Shown here: positions 34,447-42,229 of the stretch, one piece after another
How positions within the stretch are numbered: the first letter of the stretch is position 1
How the letters are laid out: each line of letters begins with the position of its first letter
NCBI RefSeq assembly: GCF_009882985.1
Contig: NZ_WTUZ01000022.1
Span: 595,065 to 659,064, forward strand
Length of the DNA stretch: 64,000 nucleotides
Origin: Paenibacillus silvestris
GTDB taxonomy: Bacteria > Bacillota > Bacilli > Paenibacillales > NBRC-103111
Direction: 5' to 3'
Translations under genes and position numbers: made by a program
Notes under the pieces: generated by a model
Seen by the model: the letters and a program-made list of their open reading frames with translations, nothing else
The model's database searches: none
What the model was told of the DNA's origin: nothing

Positions 34447-35220
34447 GTGATTACTCGCGAGGATGTAGAATTTTACAAAGAAAATGGGTATTTGCTTGTT
34501 AAAGGGGTCTTCAATCAGCAAGAAGTAGAAGAAATGAGACAAGCGGTTGAAGAAATTATTATTCGTGCTGCTGAGGCAAAAGCAGACCGAAATGATCAAT
34601 GGAGGGGCGATTTCCTTCCACCTGATGAACTGAAGAAGCTGGTTCTAAAAGGCTTCCACGATGTGCACTATCACGATGCCGCATTCATGCGCGCTGTGAT
34701 TCATCCGAATATGGCTGCTGTGCTGCAGCAAATCATTGGACCTAACGTGCAGCTGCATCACTCCAAAATGCTCGTGAAGCCGCCAGAGAATGGTGCAGCC
34801 TTCCCTATGCATCAGGATCACCCGTACTTCCCGCATGAGAAACATTCGATGCTTGCTGCGAGCGTGCATTTGGATTATGCGGATGAGGAGAACGGCTGCT
34901 TGCGAGTTATTCCAGGCTCGCACCGCACAGGCAGCTTGCCGCACGTGGGTCAACATTATTTGAACCACAAGGAATATCCCGTCAAAGAGGGGACGCCTTG
35001 TGTGGCAGAAGCCGGCGATGTGTTGTTCTTTAACTATTTGACGATTCATGGCTCGGAATCCAATAAGAGTTCCAGAACAAGACGGAACGTGTTGTTCCAA
35101 TACCGTGACCCGAGTGATTTCCCGACGGAGAATACGCATTTTGACTGGGGCATGGGCCTCATGGTTACAGGGAAAAACCCGCATTTCACGAAGGTGAAGC
35201 CGGAATATAAAATTATTTGA
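34447..35220 (+). CDS. Phytanoyl-CoA dioxygenase family protein, second module
   Basis: A 257-residue Fe(II)/2-oxoglutarate oxygenase. Ligands are His122 and Asp124 in FPMHQDHPYFP and His201 in LTIHGSESNKS, with the 2-oxoglutarate-binding Arg in SRTRRNVLFQY. GCLRVIPGSHRTGSL and AGDVLFFNYL are typical. I chose the GTG at 34447, 7 nt after GGAGGA; the ATG at 34432 lies on top of that site. Related proteins act on ectoine-like or other small polar substrates, but nothing here fixes the substrate. Confidence 0.9.
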   Translation: MITREDVEFYKENGYLLVKGVFNQQEVEEMRQAVEEIIIRAAEAKADRNDQWRGDFLPPDELKKLVLKGFHDVHYHDAAFMRAVIHPNMAAVLQQIIGPNVQLHHSKMLVKPPENGAAFPMHQDHPYFPHEKHSMLAASVHLDYADEENGCLRVIPGSHRTGSLPHVGQHYLNHKEYPVKEGTPCVAEAGDVLFFNYLTIHGSESNKSSRTRRNVLFQYRDPSDFPTENTHFDWGMGLMVTGKNPHFTKVKPEYKII

Positions 35221-35228
35221 GGATGAGA

Positions 35229-35252
35229 GAGGCGCCTGCGGGCGCCTTTTTT
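35229..35252 (+). terminator. Terminator after the second dioxygenase
   Basis: AGGCGCC pairs with GGCGCCT around a four-base loop, followed by a T run. Confidence 0.85.
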
Positions 35253-35324
35253 CGTTAGTGGCTGCTTAGTGCTGCTTGAGTTTGCGGGTGCAGAAATGAA
35301 CTCCTGTGGTGCGTGGTTGCTGCT

Positions 35325-35742
35325 GGAGTGCTGCTAGAAGGTGGGAGAGGTGAATAGTGCGTGGAATTTGCTAACGGACGTAGGAGTCGCTAAGTGGTGG
35401 GAAAGCATGGTTTTGGAGTAGCTAACAGACATGTAAGGCGCTATTTGCCGAAAATCAAGGAAAAGTCAGAGGAACTATGCAGGATAACGGCCCTCGTGTC
35501 CGATAGAATTTTAATAGGTGATAATTCAGCAGAACAACGGCGGTGGAGTCCGTTAGACGAGACAGGCTTAACCCGAGACTGCTCTATGGGGTCGTTTGGC
35601 TGGCTGCTTGGTGGTACTGGACTATTGCAGGAGTGCTGCTAGAAGGAGGGAGAGGTGTGTGGTGCGCTGAATTTTGCTAACGGACGCAGGAGGCGCTAAG
35701 TGGTGGGAGAATCGTACTTTAGAGTAGCTAACGGACGTGAGA
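35325..35742. repeat. Pair of direct repeats with GCTAACGGACG modules
   Basis: A unit of about 113 bp starting GGAGTGCTGCTAGAAGG at 35325 recurs at 35630, an offset of 305 bp. Both contain GCTAACGGACG, AGG.GCGCTAAGTGGTGGGA-like sequence and a second TAGCTAAC.GAC. Between them lie inverted relatives (GTGTCCGATAGA, GTCCGTTAGACG). It fills most of the 585-bp gap before the DUF975 gene. ORFs here are short and lack ribosome sites, so I call none. Confidence 0.7.
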
Positions 35743-35805
35743 GGTGTACTCGTGGGTTCTACTTTTGGACATTCTGTTGTACGATAGATAGTAAATAAGT
35801 GGAAA

Positions 35806-36585
35806 TTGGATGGTGGTTTCTTGGACTGGACACGTAGAGAGCTAAAGGAAAGAGCAAAGCAAGTACTACGAACATCTTACTGGAAGGCATTCCTCGTAAG
35901 CCTTTTACTAGCTGTGCTGAGCGGAGGGGTGTCAAGCTGTTCCTTCAATTCGAACGGAGGAACGTCGGTCAAATTCCCCTTAACGGGTAATCACAGCAGT
36001 TGGACTGATTTCTATGGCAGCCCGGTATTTGTTGCAGTCGTCGTTGGAGCCATCATGTTATTTATCTTTCTTATCCTTGTATCGATTGCTTTTCATGTTT
36101 TTGTTACGGCTCCGTTTGAAGTGAGCGTGATGCAATATTTTAAACAGGCCGCATCTGAAGATGTGAATATGAATTATCTCGTCTACTCGTTCCAGAAGGG
36201 CAGATATATGGCTATCGTCAAGGGGATGCTTTGGAAAAGCTTTCTAACATTCCTGTGGTTCTTGCTGCTCATTATTCCGGGCATAGTGAAGGCTTATGCG
36301 TACAGCATGGTGCCCTTTCTTTTGGGAGACAATCCGGGGATTGGTACGAAGAGGGCGGTTGAGCTCAGCAAACAGATGACGAATGGGCAAAAGTGGAACA
36401 TGTTTGTCCTGGATCTTTCCTTCCTTGGGTGGTATATCCTAGGATTCCTGGCACTCGGCATCGGCGTTCTGTTCGTTATGCCGTATGATCATTCAACCAA
36501 GGCTGAGCTATATAAGGTGCTCAGGCAGCAGGCGCTGTATGATGGACTCAGCAGCAACAAGGAATTGAATTTGCCCGAGATATGA
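35806..36585 (+). CDS. DUF975 family membrane protein
   Basis: A 259-residue integral membrane protein. The N-terminal RRELKERAKQVLRTSYWKAF is the family signature, followed by helices at about 28-48, 80-105, 140-165 (FLTFLWFLLLIIPGIVKAYA) and 205-230. IIPGIVKAYAYSMVPFLLGDN and the SKQMTNGQKWNMFVLDLSFL block are typical of DUF975. The function is unknown. The start could be ATG at 35806 or TTG at 35821; the second has GGTGG 6 nt upstream. It stands alone among repeat-filled gaps. Confidence 0.9.
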   Translation: MDGGFLDWTRRELKERAKQVLRTSYWKAFLVSLLLAVLSGGVSSCSFNSNGGTSVKFPLTGNHSSWTDFYGSPVFVAVVVGAIMLFIFLILVSIAFHVFVTAPFEVSVMQYFKQAASEDVNMNYLVYSFQKGRYMAIVKGMLWKSFLTFLWFLLLIIPGIVKAYAYSMVPFLLGDNPGIGTKRAVELSKQMTNGQKWNMFVLDLSFLGWYILGFLALGIGVLFVMPYDHSTKAELYKVLRQQALYDGLSSNKELNLPEI

Positions 36586-36608
36586 ATCAACGGGGCGCCT
36601 AAGTCAAA

Positions 36609-36800
36609 CTCATTGGATGAATTCCAACGAGTGACCGATTTTAGATGCCTAACTGTCATTTAGATTGGACAAAATCCAGCGAAGCTATGAATTTTGAGGA
36701 GTTTTAGCGTCTTTTTAGCCACTTTGGCTGGATTTGATCCAACCAAAAGAAGAATAAATACGTCTGTACGGTGCTTTCAGTGGATTTCATCCAATGAGCA
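36609..36800. repeat. Four-module quasi-palindromic intergenic element, family 2
   Basis: CTCATTGGATGAATTCCA (36609) is inverted as TGGATTTCATCCAATGAG (36781), and TTGGACAAAATCCAGC (36665) as GCTGGATTTGATCCAA (36727). The order forward-forward-reverse-reverse and the length (about 190 bp) match the elements at 12986 and 46832, although the module sequence differs. It occupies the 279-bp gap between the DUF975 and HAD genes together with a terminator. A single related module lies at 23386. Confidence 0.75.
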
Positions 36801-36824
36801 AGAGGGTACTGGCCGTTACACAAG

Positions 36825-36861
36825 AAAGGACCGTCAAGATTTCTCTGACGGTCCTTTCCTA
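36825..36861. terminator. Bidirectional terminator
   Basis: AAAGGACCGTCA and TGACGGTCCTTT form a perfect 12-bp stem around a nine-base loop. It lies between convergent genes, just after the repeat element. Confidence 0.85.
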
Positions 36862-36864
36862 TAG

Positions 36865-37650
36865 CTACACAAGGGCTAGCAAGTCTTGCAGGGCAGTGAT
36901 CTCATGGCTCGGCAAGTTGTGCACCGGCGCCGTTCGCTGGTGATGATTGATCCAAACACTGCGCATGCCAACCGCTAAAGCTCCTTTGATGTCGGTATCC
37001 AGATTATCACCGACCATGAGGGCTTCTTCTGCCGTGACATCAAGCAGCTTCAACGCATGCTCAAAAATAGTAGGATCAGGTTTGCCGCGGCCATAGACGC
37101 CGGAGATTAAGATATGATCAAAGTAATCGGCCAGCCCCGGAATACTATCTACCTTTTCCTGTTGCAGATCAGGCGCGCCATTCGTCAATAAGAGCAGAGA
37201 ATACTTAGGCCGCAAGTTTTGCAAGACTTCGAAAGTCGCCTCATAGACCAATGGACGCTCCCGGCGCTCCTTGGCAAACCTCAGCGCGAGTATTTCACCT
37301 AACGCCGGATCGTTAATTCCCAGTTTGAGCAGGCCTTGCGTCCAAGCGCTTTTTTGAAACATTGGCGCTAACTGTCCCAGCTCTAGAAAGCTTGGATGCT
37401 CTTTCGCATCAAATCTTCCCCACAGCGCTTCCAAATGTGTGATTTCAATCATTTTAGCATAGTCATAGCAAGCCATTTCCTCAAATAAACGCTCGGAAGA
37501 CGCGCGTACCTCTTGCTCTAATTCGGAAGGGGTAACGTTGACTGAAGCTGCCGCTGACTCGCAAGTCACCTCAAATGCTTCTTGAATACTTCTTTCATCC
37601 CATAACAGTGTATTATCCAAATCGAAAATAATGGCTTTGATCGGCTTCAT
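36865..37650 (-). CDS. HAD-family hydrolase
   Basis: A 261-residue haloacid dehalogenase-type phosphatase with the four motifs visible: IIFDLDNTLLWDE (nucleophile Asp and acid Asp), LLLLTNGAPD (motif II), the Lys in GVYGRGKPDP (motif III) and MVGDNLDTDIKGALAVGMR (motif IV). The helical cap lies at about 18-100. It resembles YjjG/YfnB-type nucleotidases and sugar phosphatases, but the substrate is not fixed by sequence. It is divergent from phnX, itself a HAD enzyme of a different subgroup. Confidence 0.88.
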   Translation of the reverse strand: MKPIKAIIFDLDNTLLWDERSIQEAFEVTCESAAASVNVTPSELEQEVRASSERLFEEMACYDYAKMIEITHLEALWGRFDAKEHPSFLELGQLAPMFQKSAWTQGLLKLGINDPALGEILALRFAKERRERPLVYEATFEVLQNLRPKYSLLLLTNGAPDLQQEKVDSIPGLADYFDHILISGVYGRGKPDPTIFEHALKLLDVTAEEALMVGDNLDTDIKGALAVGMRSVWINHHQRTAPVHNLPSHEITALQDLLALV

Positions 37651-37787
37651 TTCTATGATCCCTCCCGTTTCTTACCCTTAATTTCCAACATAATAACAAG
37701 GAAGTCAACAGAAAACGCAAGGGTGAATTTTGAATAATGTGTAAATGGAGCAACTAAAACAAATTAAATCAAATTAAAAACACAAGT

Positions 37788-37840
37788 TTTACACACGTTT
37801 AACGCTGCGATTACAAATGCAGGTTATTATGTAGCTATAG
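37788..37840 (+). promoter_or_regulatory. PhoP-box-like promoter of phnX
   Basis: TTTACA (37788), TTTAAC (37798) and ATTACA (37810) follow one another at 10- and 12-bp steps, like the TTAACA repeats bound by PhoP, with TTATTAT and CTATAG (about 37824-37840) as possible -10 sequence. Confidence 0.5.
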
Positions 37841-37904
37841 ACACAACCAAAACCAACAAAAGGTGCTGGAATAACAAGTAGATCAGTCAAACAGGAGGAT
37901 TTCA

Positions 37905-38702
37905 ATGATACAAGCAGTTGTTTTTGATTGGGCGGGGACGATGGTAGACTATGGATGTTTTGCTCCGCTTAACGTTTTTATGGAAGTCTTCCGAAAAAGA
38001 GAGATTGCTATTACCTTGTCAGAAGCAAGAGCGCCGATGGGACTTCTGAAACGCGATCATATTAACGAAATCCTAAAAATGGAGCGTGTCGCCGGCTTAT
38101 GGCGCGAGCGCTATGGACAATTGCCTCAGGAAGCGGATGTTGATTCACTTTATGCCGATTTTGAACCGATGATGCTAGCTGTCGTTCATGAATACGCCGA
38201 ACCGGTACCAGGAGCCCTTGCACTCGTAGAACGTTTACGTCAAAGCGGCATTCGGATCGGCTCCACAACGGGCTACACGGCTGAGATGATGGCGATTGTC
38301 ACCGTTCAAGCGAAGAAGCGCGGTTATGCTCCGGACCACTTGGTTACGCCAAATGATGTGCCCGCAGGACGTCCATATCCTTGGATGATCTACGAGAACG
38401 CGGCTGCTCTGAACGTCTATCCCATGTATAACATAATGAAGGTGGGAGATACGGTAAGTGATATAAGGGAAGGCGTCAACGCCGGAACTTGGACAATTGG
38501 CGTAGTACTAGGAAGCAGTGAACTGGGTATGAGCGAAGCGGAAGTGGAAGCTTGTGATCCTGAAGTTCTTAAGACGCGTATGGAAGCTGTCACAGCCAAG
38601 TTTCATGAAGAAGGTGCTCATTATGTCATCCAAACCATTGGTGAGCTTGATCAGCTTATTCCCGTTATCAATCAAAAACTTCAAAGAGGTGAACGTCCAT
38701 GA
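37905..38702 (+). CDS. phnX: Phosphonoacetaldehyde hydrolase (phosphonatase)
   Basis: A 265-residue HAD enzyme that splits phosphonoacetaldehyde into acetaldehyde and phosphate. VVFDWAGTMVDYGCFAPLNV has the nucleophile Asp8, and ARAPMGLLKRDHI has Lys49, the Schiff-base residue that is specific to this enzyme. GSTTGYTAEMM, PAGRPYPWMIYENA and KVGDTVSDIREGVNAGTWT complete the active site. The length and sequence match Bacillus PhnX closely. AGGAGG precedes the ATG. Its last codons overlap phnW by ATGA, so the two steps are coupled. Confidence 0.97.
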   Translation: MIQAVVFDWAGTMVDYGCFAPLNVFMEVFRKREIAITLSEARAPMGLLKRDHINEILKMERVAGLWRERYGQLPQEADVDSLYADFEPMMLAVVHEYAEPVPGALALVERLRQSGIRIGSTTGYTAEMMAIVTVQAKKRGYAPDHLVTPNDVPAGRPYPWMIYENAAALNVYPMYNIMKVGDTVSDIREGVNAGTWTIGVVLGSSELGMSEAEVEACDPEVLKTRMEAVTAKFHEEGAHYVIQTIGELDQLIPVINQKLQRGERP

Positions 38703-39826
38703 CAACAACGCCGAATCAATTGCCGGACAATCCATATGTATTGCTTACGCCAGGCCCATTATCGACTAGTAAAAAAGTAAAAGCAGCGATGCTGCGTGAT
38801 TGGTGTACATGGGACCAAGACTATAATCAACTCGTGCAGTCCATTCGCAGCCGATTGGTGACGATGGCTTCCAGCAAGCCGGATGACTATACAACAGTAC
38901 TCATGCAGGGAAGCGGAACTTTCAGTGTTGAATCGGTCATTGGATCTGTTATTCCCAAAGACGGCAAGCTGCTTGTTCTAGCTAACGGGGCTTATGGTAA
39001 AAGAATTGCTCAAATAGCGGATGTTCTTGGTATTTACTCGATCGTCCTGGATGCTGGGGAAACGAAGCCGGTTAACGTTAAGCAGTTAGAGGAAGTACTG
39101 AAGGTGGACTCGTCGATCACGCATGTAGCGGTTGTTCATGTAGAAACAACGACGGGAATGATGAATCCGATCGCTGATGTTGCTCGCATTGCCAAGCAAT
39201 ACGGCAAAACACTGATTCTCGATGCGATGAGCTCTTTTGGCGGTATTCCGATTGATATAGCGGAGTTAGATATTGATTACTTAATTAGCAGCGCGAACAA
39301 ATGCATTCAAGGCGTACCGGGTTTTGGATTCATCATTGCACGGAAAGAATCTTTGGTCAAATGCAGAGGATTAGCGCGTTCCTTGTCGTTAGATCTCTAC
39401 GATCAGTGGGAGACTATGGAGCAAGGAAACGGGAAATGGCGTTATACGTCACCAACGCATACTGTCAGAGCTTTTGATCAAGCACTACAAGAGTTGGAGG
39501 AAGAAGGCGGCGTAGCGCGTAGATTCGAAAGATTCACTCGTAACCAACAAACGTTGGTTGATGGCATGCAGCGGATGGGGCTGCAACCTTTACTTCCGAC
39601 TGAGCTGCAGTCGCCGATTATTACTTCCTTCTTGTACCCGGATTCATCTGTGTTTTCCTTCGATGAGTTCTACGCACGCATTAAACAAGAAGGTTTTGTT
39701 ATCTATCCAGGCAAAATAACAGCCGCGGCTACATTCCGAATCGGCAACATCGGCGATGTTCATTTACCAGACATTGAGCGTCTTCTGCAAGGGATTGAAA
39801 GACAGTTATTTTGGAAAACAACTTAA
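38699..39826 (+). CDS. phnW: 2-aminoethylphosphonate:pyruvate aminotransferase
   Basis: A 375-residue class V aminotransferase that makes phosphonoacetaldehyde, the substrate of PhnX, from 2-aminoethylphosphonate and pyruvate. The start LLTPGPLSTSKKVKAAMLRD is typical, GSGTFSVESVIGSV lies near residue 75, LDAMSSFGGIPID holds the Asp that binds the PLP ring, and SSANKCIQGVPGF has the PLP Lys201. The ATG at 38699 overlaps the phnX stop, and the ribosome site (AGAGGTG) lies inside phnX. Confidence 0.97.
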   Translation: MTTTPNQLPDNPYVLLTPGPLSTSKKVKAAMLRDWCTWDQDYNQLVQSIRSRLVTMASSKPDDYTTVLMQGSGTFSVESVIGSVIPKDGKLLVLANGAYGKRIAQIADVLGIYSIVLDAGETKPVNVKQLEEVLKVDSSITHVAVVHVETTTGMMNPIADVARIAKQYGKTLILDAMSSFGGIPIDIAELDIDYLISSANKCIQGVPGFGFIIARKESLVKCRGLARSLSLDLYDQWETMEQGNGKWRYTSPTHTVRAFDQALQELEEEGGVARRFERFTRNQQTLVDGMQRMGLQPLLPTELQSPIITSFLYPDSSVFSFDEFYARIKQEGFVIYPGKITAAATFRIGNIGDVHLPDIERLLQGIERQLFWKTT

Positions 39827-39855
39827 AAACAACTAATAGAAATAAAATACAAACA

Positions 39856-39899
39856 TTTAACGTGCATTTAATACCAATTTTACAATTCTCATTTATACT
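39856..39899 (+). promoter_or_regulatory. PhoP-box-like promoter of the binding-protein gene
   Basis: TTTAAC (39856), TTTAAT (39867) and TTTACA (39879) are spaced by 11 and 12 bp, and a good -10 box TATACT (39894-39899) follows. No normal -35 fits, which is typical of a PhoP-activated promoter. Confidence 0.6.
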
Positions 39900-39959
39900 A
39901 ATATTTATAAAGTGCTAGACATACAAACCGATAATTCGAATGAAGGTGGGAGTAAGAAG

Positions 39960-41063
39960 ATGAAGAAATCATTAGGAAGTGCAGTAGCGTTGTTGACAGT
40001 TGCATTAATGTTAGGGGCTTGCGGCGGAAAAGTGGCAGGTACAGATGGAGCGAAGACAAGTGCAGCTCCCTCGACAGCGGCCGCAGAGGTTACAGTGGAT
40101 ACTAAAAGCAAGGATCTAACGGTTTACACGGCTTTGGAAGATGATCAAATCAAAACTTACCTCACAACCTTCAAAGCGAAATATCCAGATGTTAAAGTAA
40201 ACATTGTTCGTGATTCCACGGGAATTGTAACAGCGAAATTACTTGCTGAGAAAGACAATACACAAGCAGACGTTGTATGGGGCCTAGCGGCAACAAGCTT
40301 GCTTGTTCTTGATCAGAACAGCATGCTAGAGCCTTATGCACCAAAAGGCGTAGATCGCATTCTTCCAGATTTTAAAGACAAAAATGCTGTCACGCATTGG
40401 GTTGGCATCGACGCATGGGAAACAGCGTTCATCGTCAACAAAGTGGAGATGGAGAAGCGCAAGCTGGCAATTCCGCAGTCTTACGAGGATCTGGCGAAAC
40501 CTGAATACAAAGGTCTCATTACAATGCCGAATCCTTCGTCTTCAGGTACTGGTTTCCTGACGGTTTCCGGATTGGTTCAATTGAAAGGCAATGACGCTGC
40601 ATGGGATTACATGAACAAATTGCATGACAATATTGCGATGTATGTACACTCCGGTTCCAAACCTGCAAAATTAGCTGGTACTGGTGAATATCCAATTGGT
40701 ATTTCCTTTGGCTACCGCGGTATTCAAGAGAAAAAAGCTGGCTCACCGGTTGAAGTGGTATTCCCCAAAGAAGGCTCCGGCTGGGACGTTGAAGCGAATG
40801 CTTTGATGAAGAAGAAAGTCGTGAAACAAGTAGCTAAAGACTTCTTGGATTGGGCGATTACGGATGATGTTATGAAAGAGTACAACAAAAACTATGCCAT
40901 TCTTGCGATTAAAACAGATTCCGCTAAGATTCCTGACGGTTACAGCGTAGATCCGGTTAAGCAACTTATCAAAAATGATTTGAACGATGCTGCCAAAAAA
41001 CGTGACAGTGTATTAGCGGAGTGGGACAAGCGTTTTAACGCCAAAAGCGAACCGAAAAAATAG
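39960..41063 (+). CDS. ABC transporter binding lipoprotein, probably for 2-aminoethylphosphonate
   Basis: A 367-residue lipoprotein. The signal MKKSLGSAVALLTVALMLGA ends in a lipobox with Cys21 (LGAC). The mature part has DLTVYTALEDDQIKTYLTTF and ADVVWGLAATSLLVL, the form of iron- and phosphonate-type family 1 binding proteins (PhnS/FbpA-like). Substrate is inferred from phnX-phnW next to it. The ATG at 39960 follows AAGGTGGG. It is followed by a hairpin that may set a higher level for this gene than for the downstream transporter parts. Confidence 0.88.
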   Translation: MKKSLGSAVALLTVALMLGACGGKVAGTDGAKTSAAPSTAAAEVTVDTKSKDLTVYTALEDDQIKTYLTTFKAKYPDVKVNIVRDSTGIVTAKLLAEKDNTQADVVWGLAATSLLVLDQNSMLEPYAPKGVDRILPDFKDKNAVTHWVGIDAWETAFIVNKVEMEKRKLAIPQSYEDLAKPEYKGLITMPNPSSSGTGFLTVSGLVQLKGNDAAWDYMNKLHDNIAMYVHSGSKPAKLAGTGEYPIGISFGYRGIQEKKAGSPVEVVFPKEGSGWDVEANALMKKKVVKQVAKDFLDWAITDDVMKEYNKNYAILAIKTDSAKIPDGYSVDPVKQLIKNDLNDAAKKRDSVLAEWDKRFNAKSEPKK

Positions 41064-41076
41064 AGGGCAAAACAAG

Positions 41077-41118
41077 AAAAAGGCTGACTGCGAACCATGC
41101 TTGCAGCAGCCTTTTTTC
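41077..41118 (+). terminator. Terminator after the binding-protein gene
   Basis: AAAAAGGCTG, a one-base bulge and CTGC pair with GCAGCAGCCTTTTT. The T run continues to 41118. Confidence 0.8.
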
Positions 41119-41127
41119 TATCACCTT

Positions 41128-41159
41128 TTTACAAAGCGATAACATATCACACTTATACT
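41128..41159 (+). promoter_or_regulatory. PhoP-box-like promoter of the ATPase gene
   Basis: TTTACA (41128) and TAACAT (41140), 12 bp apart, lie before TATACT (41154-41159). The -10 box with its flanks (TTATACTA) matches that of the binding-protein gene. Confidence 0.5.
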
Positions 41160-41191
41160 AGAACTAATAAGACTAAGGGGGCTGCTTGATC

Positions 41192-42229
41192 ATGACACAA
41201 GCTTACTTGTCCATTCAAGGGGTAAATAAAACATTTGGATCTTTCAGCGCTTTGAATAATATCCATATAGATATTCAGAAAAATGAGTTCATCTGTTTAT
41301 TAGGCCCAAGCGGTTGCGGTAAAACGACATTGCTTCGCATTATTGCGGGATTAGAAAAACCGACACAGGGCCGGATTACGGTTGATGGAAAAGATATTAC
41401 CCACCTGCCGCCAGCTAAAAGAAACTTCGGCATGGTATTCCAGTCGTATGCGCTTTTTCCTAACCTTACTGCTTATCAGAATGTTGCCTATGGCTTGCAG
41501 GGCAAGAAATTCAAGAAGAAAGAGATTGACGAGAAGGTCAAGGAAGTCTTGAACTTAGTGGATCTGCTGCACCTCCACGATCGCTACCCAGCGCAAATGT
41601 CCGGCGGGCAGCAGCAGCGTGTAGCATTGGCCCGAGCTATCGTCTTGTCCCCTGATTTCTTGCTTTTGGATGAACCGCTTTCAGCGTTAGATGCCAAAGT
41701 TCGCGTCAAACTTCGTGAGCAAATCTGCGAACTGCAGGACAAGCTTGGCATTACAACCGTGATGGTTACGCATGACCAAGAGGAAGCGCTCACGATGGCA
41801 GATCGCATTGTGGTGATGAAAAACTCTGAAGTTGTGCAAATGGGAACACCAGAACAAGTGTATGAAGAACCCAATTCGGCCTTTGTCGCCGATTTTATCG
41901 GATCGATTAATTTCTTGGAAAATGGGGAGCAAGGAGGATTATCGCAGCGTAGAAGTCTTGCTATTCGTCCTGAACATATTCGCCTATCCGCTCCTGGATC
42001 AAACAAAGGAGTGAAGGCAGTTGTCAAGCATGTCGAGTTCCGAGGAGCTTTCTACAGAGTGACGCTTCAGCCAGCGACAGGCACAGGCTACCAGCATGTC
42101 CTGCTTACAGTGGATGTGTCTTCGCAAGCCACGCATCAACTGAAGCTCGTCAAACATGCCGAAGTATCCGTTGAATTCCCGCAAGAAAAGATGATTACAT
42201 TCCCAGCTGATTCTATGGTAGGTGCTTAA
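41192..42229 (+). CDS. ABC transporter ATPase, 2-aminoethylphosphonate type (PhnT-like)
   Basis: A 345-residue ATPase of the CUT1/Fe3+/2-AEP group. Walker A is GPSGCGKTTLLRII, the Q-loop MVFQSYALFPNLT, the signature MSGGQQQRVALARAI, Walker B FLLLDEPLSALD and the H-loop MVTHDQEEA. A C-terminal TOBE-like domain (about 265-340) includes SLAIRPEHIRLSAPG. The start is ATG 41192 or TTG 41186, both behind AAGGGGGC. Its stop is followed at once by the permease ATG. Confidence 0.92.
   Translation: MTQAYLSIQGVNKTFGSFSALNNIHIDIQKNEFICLLGPSGCGKTTLLRIIAGLEKPTQGRITVDGKDITHLPPAKRNFGMVFQSYALFPNLTAYQNVAYGLQGKKFKKKEIDEKVKEVLNLVDLLHLHDRYPAQMSGGQQQRVALARAIVLSPDFLLLDEPLSALDAKVRVKLREQICELQDKLGITTVMVTHDQEEALTMADRIVVMKNSEVVQMGTPEQVYEEPNSAFVADFIGSINFLENGEQGGLSQRRSLAIRPEHIRLSAPGSNKGVKAVVKHVEFRGAFYRVTLQPATGTGYQHVLLTVDVSSQATHQLKLVKHAEVSVEFPQEKMITFPADSMVGA

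Noticed and set aside
35394..35642. An 82-codon ORF within the repeat-filled gap
   Set aside because: It has no ribosome site and runs across both repeats and their spacer, so it is probably non-coding.
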